Shown one piece after another: positions 40,243 through 41,586 of a stretch of 41,586 nt of DNA. Location: assembly GCA_947167935.1 (NCBI GenBank), contig CAMVJU010000012.1:1-41586 (forward strand), read 5' to 3'. This DNA comes from an uncultured Prevotellaceae bacterium. GTDB lineage: Bacteria; Bacteroidota; Bacteroidia; Bacteroidales; Bacteroidaceae. Each line of letters opens with the position of its first letter. Within the stretch, counting starts at the first letter, position 1. The position numbers and the translations under genes are program-made. The notes under the pieces were generated by a model. The model did not search any database. It was not told the DNA's origin and saw nothing but the letters and a program-made list of their open reading frames with translations.

Positions 40243-40965
40243 ATGAAAAACAAACATATCAAAGTCATTGCCTTCGACGCCGACGACACCCTGTGGGACT
40301 GCCAAGGGCATTTCGAGAAAGTGATGCAGCACCTCTACGACGAGCTGACGCCGTGGGTAGACCGCGAGACGGCTGCTATGGAGCTCTTCGCCACCGAGCG
40401 CAAGAACATGCCGCTACTGGGCTACGGCGTGAAAGCCTTCACCTTGTCGATGCTCGAGACGGCCATGCGAGTCAGTCGCCACCAGATGCCTGCCGCCACC
40501 ATCAACGACATCCTGCAACGATGCTACAGCCTGCTGCAATTCCCCTGCACGCCCCTGCCCGAAGTGGAAGAGACGCTTAAAACCCTGCGCACACATCTCA
40601 CCCCTCCTCACACCTCTCACCTCTCACCTCCCACCTCCCTCGTCGTCTTCACCAAGGGCGAGCTGCTCGACCAGGAACACAAGCTGGAGCGCAGCGGCCT
40701 GGCCCCATACTTCGACCACGTGGAGATCACCAGCGACAAAAGCGAGAAGGAGTTCCTCGACCTGTGCCGCAAGCTGGACATCCAGCCCGACGAGCTGCTG
40801 ATGGTGGGCAACTCGCTGAAGAGCGACATCGCCCCTGCCCTCGCCATCGGTGCCTGGGGCGTCTACATCCCCTTCCACGTCACCTGGCAGCTGGAGCATC
40901 ACGACCATTTCGAGCATGAGCGCATGGTTCAGATAGACCATTTCAGCCAGCTGCTCACGCTATAG
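40243..40965 (+). CDS. HAD-superfamily phosphatase
   Basis: This 240-aa HAD hydrolase has nucleophile motif FDADDTLWD near residue 11, an alpha-helical cap (residues about 20-110), motif II VVFTKGE, Lys in DKSEKEF and the acidic motif VGNSLKSDIAPAL. It resembles the YjjG/phosphoglycolate-phosphatase-like group; the substrate is not predictable. The ATG at 40243 directly precedes the first strand; a TTG at 40237 is less likely. Between cap and core, a TCTCACC array encodes [16 protein letters not shown]. The gene is preceded by TTGACCATTGAAC-type words (40217-40241). Confidence 0.9.
   Translation: MKNKHIKVIAFDADDTLWDCQGHFEKVMQHLYDELTPWVDRETAAMELFATERKNMPLLGYGVKAFTLSMLETAMRVSRHQMPAATINDILQRCYSLLQFPCTPLPEVEETLKTLRTHLTPPHTSHLSPPTSLVVFTKGELLDQEHKLERSGLAPYFDHVEITSDKSEKEFLDLCRKLDIQPDELLMVGNSLKSDIAPALAIGAWGVYIPFHVTWQLEHHDHFEHERMVQIDHFSQLLTL
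40591..40640 (+). repeat. TCTCACC heptamer array inside the HAD gene
   Basis: CACCCCTCCTCACACC then CTCTCACC and CTCCCACC words encode a Pro/His/Ser/Thr loop next to motif II. Confidence 0.85.
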
Positions 40966-40990
40966 ACTCATTCTTCCAACCCCAAAAACA

Positions 40991-41018
40991 GAGCCTGCAG
41001 AATCATTTCCGCAGGCTC
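40991..41018. terminator. Terminator between convergent HAD and smalltalk genes
   Basis: GAGCCTGC (40991-40998) pairs with GCAGGCTC (41011-41018), followed rightward by a T-rich run. Confidence 0.7.
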
Positions 41019-41069
41019 CATTTCTATTTTTGCAGGCTCCATTTTCATTTTGCAGGTTCCATTTTTGCC
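41011..41069 (+). repeat. Three direct repeats of GCAGGCTCCATTTT type
   Basis: GCAGGCTCCATTT at 41011, 41032 and (as GCAGGTTCCATTT) 41052, each followed by a T-rich stretch; the first is the terminator's right arm. Confidence 0.8.
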
Positions 41070-41086
41070 TATTCTGCCCTCTTTCT

Positions 41087-41118
41087 CCCCTCCCGCACGG
41101 GAGGGGTTGGGGGTGGGT
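41087..41118 (+). repeat. GC-rich palindrome unit
   Basis: CCCCTCCC-gcac-GGGAGGGG (41087-41106), then TT and GGGGGTGGG. It abuts the smalltalk stop codon (41118-41120) and could act as its 3' hairpin. Confidence 0.85.
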
Positions 41119-41255
41119 CAGAACGGCCCGTGTCCCATGCAGCTCGTAGTCGTGAGTGCCGTGATGGCTGCGGTGAGGATAGCGACAATCACCTCCACCG
41201 CCTTGCGCTTGATGGCCTGCCATGCCTTTTCCTTGATTTTGTCGAAGAGATTCAT
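41118..41255 (-). CDS. Smalltalk-type small protein, second copy
   Basis: ATG 41255 to TGA 41118 encodes 45 aa, near identical to the gene at 11949-12086: MNLFDKIKEKAWQAIKRK, a hydrophobic stretch VIVAILTAAITALTTTSC and the end MGHGPF. The differences are mostly conservative, at the N-terminal dozen residues and the last few, which argues for selection on the protein. It lies downstream of a partial HU-like gene on the same strand, repeating the arrangement of the first copy. Confidence 0.8.
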   Translation of the reverse strand: MNLFDKIKEKAWQAIKRKAVEVIVAILTAAITALTTTSCMGHGPF

Positions 41256-41474
41256 GATAATAAGACAATTGATTTTTGTTTTGAAGACAACCTGAACAAC
41301 TTGGACAACTTTTTTAAGCCATGTTCTTAGTAAGCGGCAGCCAAGAGTTGTTCTAGTTGTTCAAGTTGTCGTCTTAAATTTTTCGTTTTCGTTTTCGTTC
41401 CCTCCCCCCTCTCCCCGTTCCCTCCCCCCTCTCCCCTCCCGTTCGGGAGGGGTCGGGGGTGGGTGTTTGGGTCT
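41256..41474 (-). repeat. Second HU-smalltalk spacer with an added palindrome
   Basis: Read leftward, after the HU stop comes a GC-rich palindrome unit (CCCCTCCC-gttc-GGGAGGGG at 41433-41452, tail to 41463) and CCCTCCCCCCTCTCC words. Then follows the conserved spacer: ACGAAAACG words, TTTAAGACGACAAC, AGAACATGGCTTAAAAAAG and GTTGTCCAAGTTGTTCAGG. The spacer part is shared with 11803-11948; the GC-rich palindrome is absent from that copy. Confidence 0.8.
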
Positions 41475-41586
41475 TTACGGATTCACCACCGGCTCATCAC
41501 CCCATCCGCTGTTACCCGAGCCGCTGCCAGTGCCGCTGATGTACTCGCCCTTGGTGTTCGAGAGCTCGAGCTCGCCGGCCTTGATC
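41475..41586 (-). CDS. HU-like DNA-binding protein, second copy (partial, 3' end only)
   Basis: Only the last 36 codons are in the window, reading IKAGELELSNTKGEYISGTG, then a Gly/Ser-rich part and DEPVVNP. This matches the C terminus of the HU-like gene at 11250-11792 except in the Gly/Ser/Asn run. The gene continues past the right edge. Confidence 0.85.
   Translation of the reverse strand, partial: IKAGELELSNTKGEYISGTGSGSGNSGWGDEPVVNP

Overview
The window looks like chromosomal DNA of a Prevotella-like member of the Bacteroidales (phylum Bacteroidota). Promoters almost always carry the Bacteroidota -7 box TAnnTTTG, often with a TTTG-like -33 box 19-20 bases upstream. Exported proteins include SC-type lipoproteins, TamL and DUF5686 barrels and proteins with short C-terminal sorting tails. 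A GH3 glycosidase and a PL11 rhamnogalacturonan lyase point to a plant-polysaccharide diet. No rRNA, tRNA or CRISPR array was recognised.

Layout. 1-4563: a leftward response-regulator/histidine-kinase protein divergent from ruvC, a twin ABC ATPase and serB. 4564-6660: two tandem acidic lipoproteins, a strong terminator, and type II pantothenate kinase (coaW). 6664-10589: a two-gene leftward cassette (TPR/HTH membrane regulator, then a secreted protein) flanked by a 38-bp direct repeat of the coaW 3' end. 10587-12238: a 1.65-kb segment bounded by inverted repeats of about 95 bp, carrying an HU-like gene and a 45-aa smalltalk-type protein. 12237-19284: leftward GH3 and PL11 enzymes. 19606-22406: asnA, then a partner-switching operon (RsbW-like kinase, STAS protein, histidine kinase). 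22454-27406: leftward dnaB, a metallo-hydrolase, tamL and a 40-aa membrane protein. 27569-29764: a membrane AraC regulator and a nucleotidyltransferase-fold protein. 29830-38309: a DUF5686 barrel, then an AddA/AddB-type helicase-nuclease pair. 38401-40965: a 17-aa-repeat protein, a carboxypeptidase-regulatory-like exported protein and a HAD phosphatase. 41118-41586: an inverted second copy of the smalltalk/HU pair, cut by the window edge.

The most unusual signal is a set of short-word DNA arrays (7- or 8-bp words such as CCATCCA, TCTCACC, TTCATTC, GTGGAATC, ACACAAAG), plus a GC-rich palindrome. They recur about 20 times, often as inverted pairs. Many lie in frame inside genes, as interdomain linkers or even as signal peptides. 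Because 7 and 8 are not multiples of 3, each array encodes the same peptide in all three frames. In two translated cases the one TGA the pure array would create is replaced. They resemble in concept the Rickettsia palindromic elements found inside proteins, but are built of different words.
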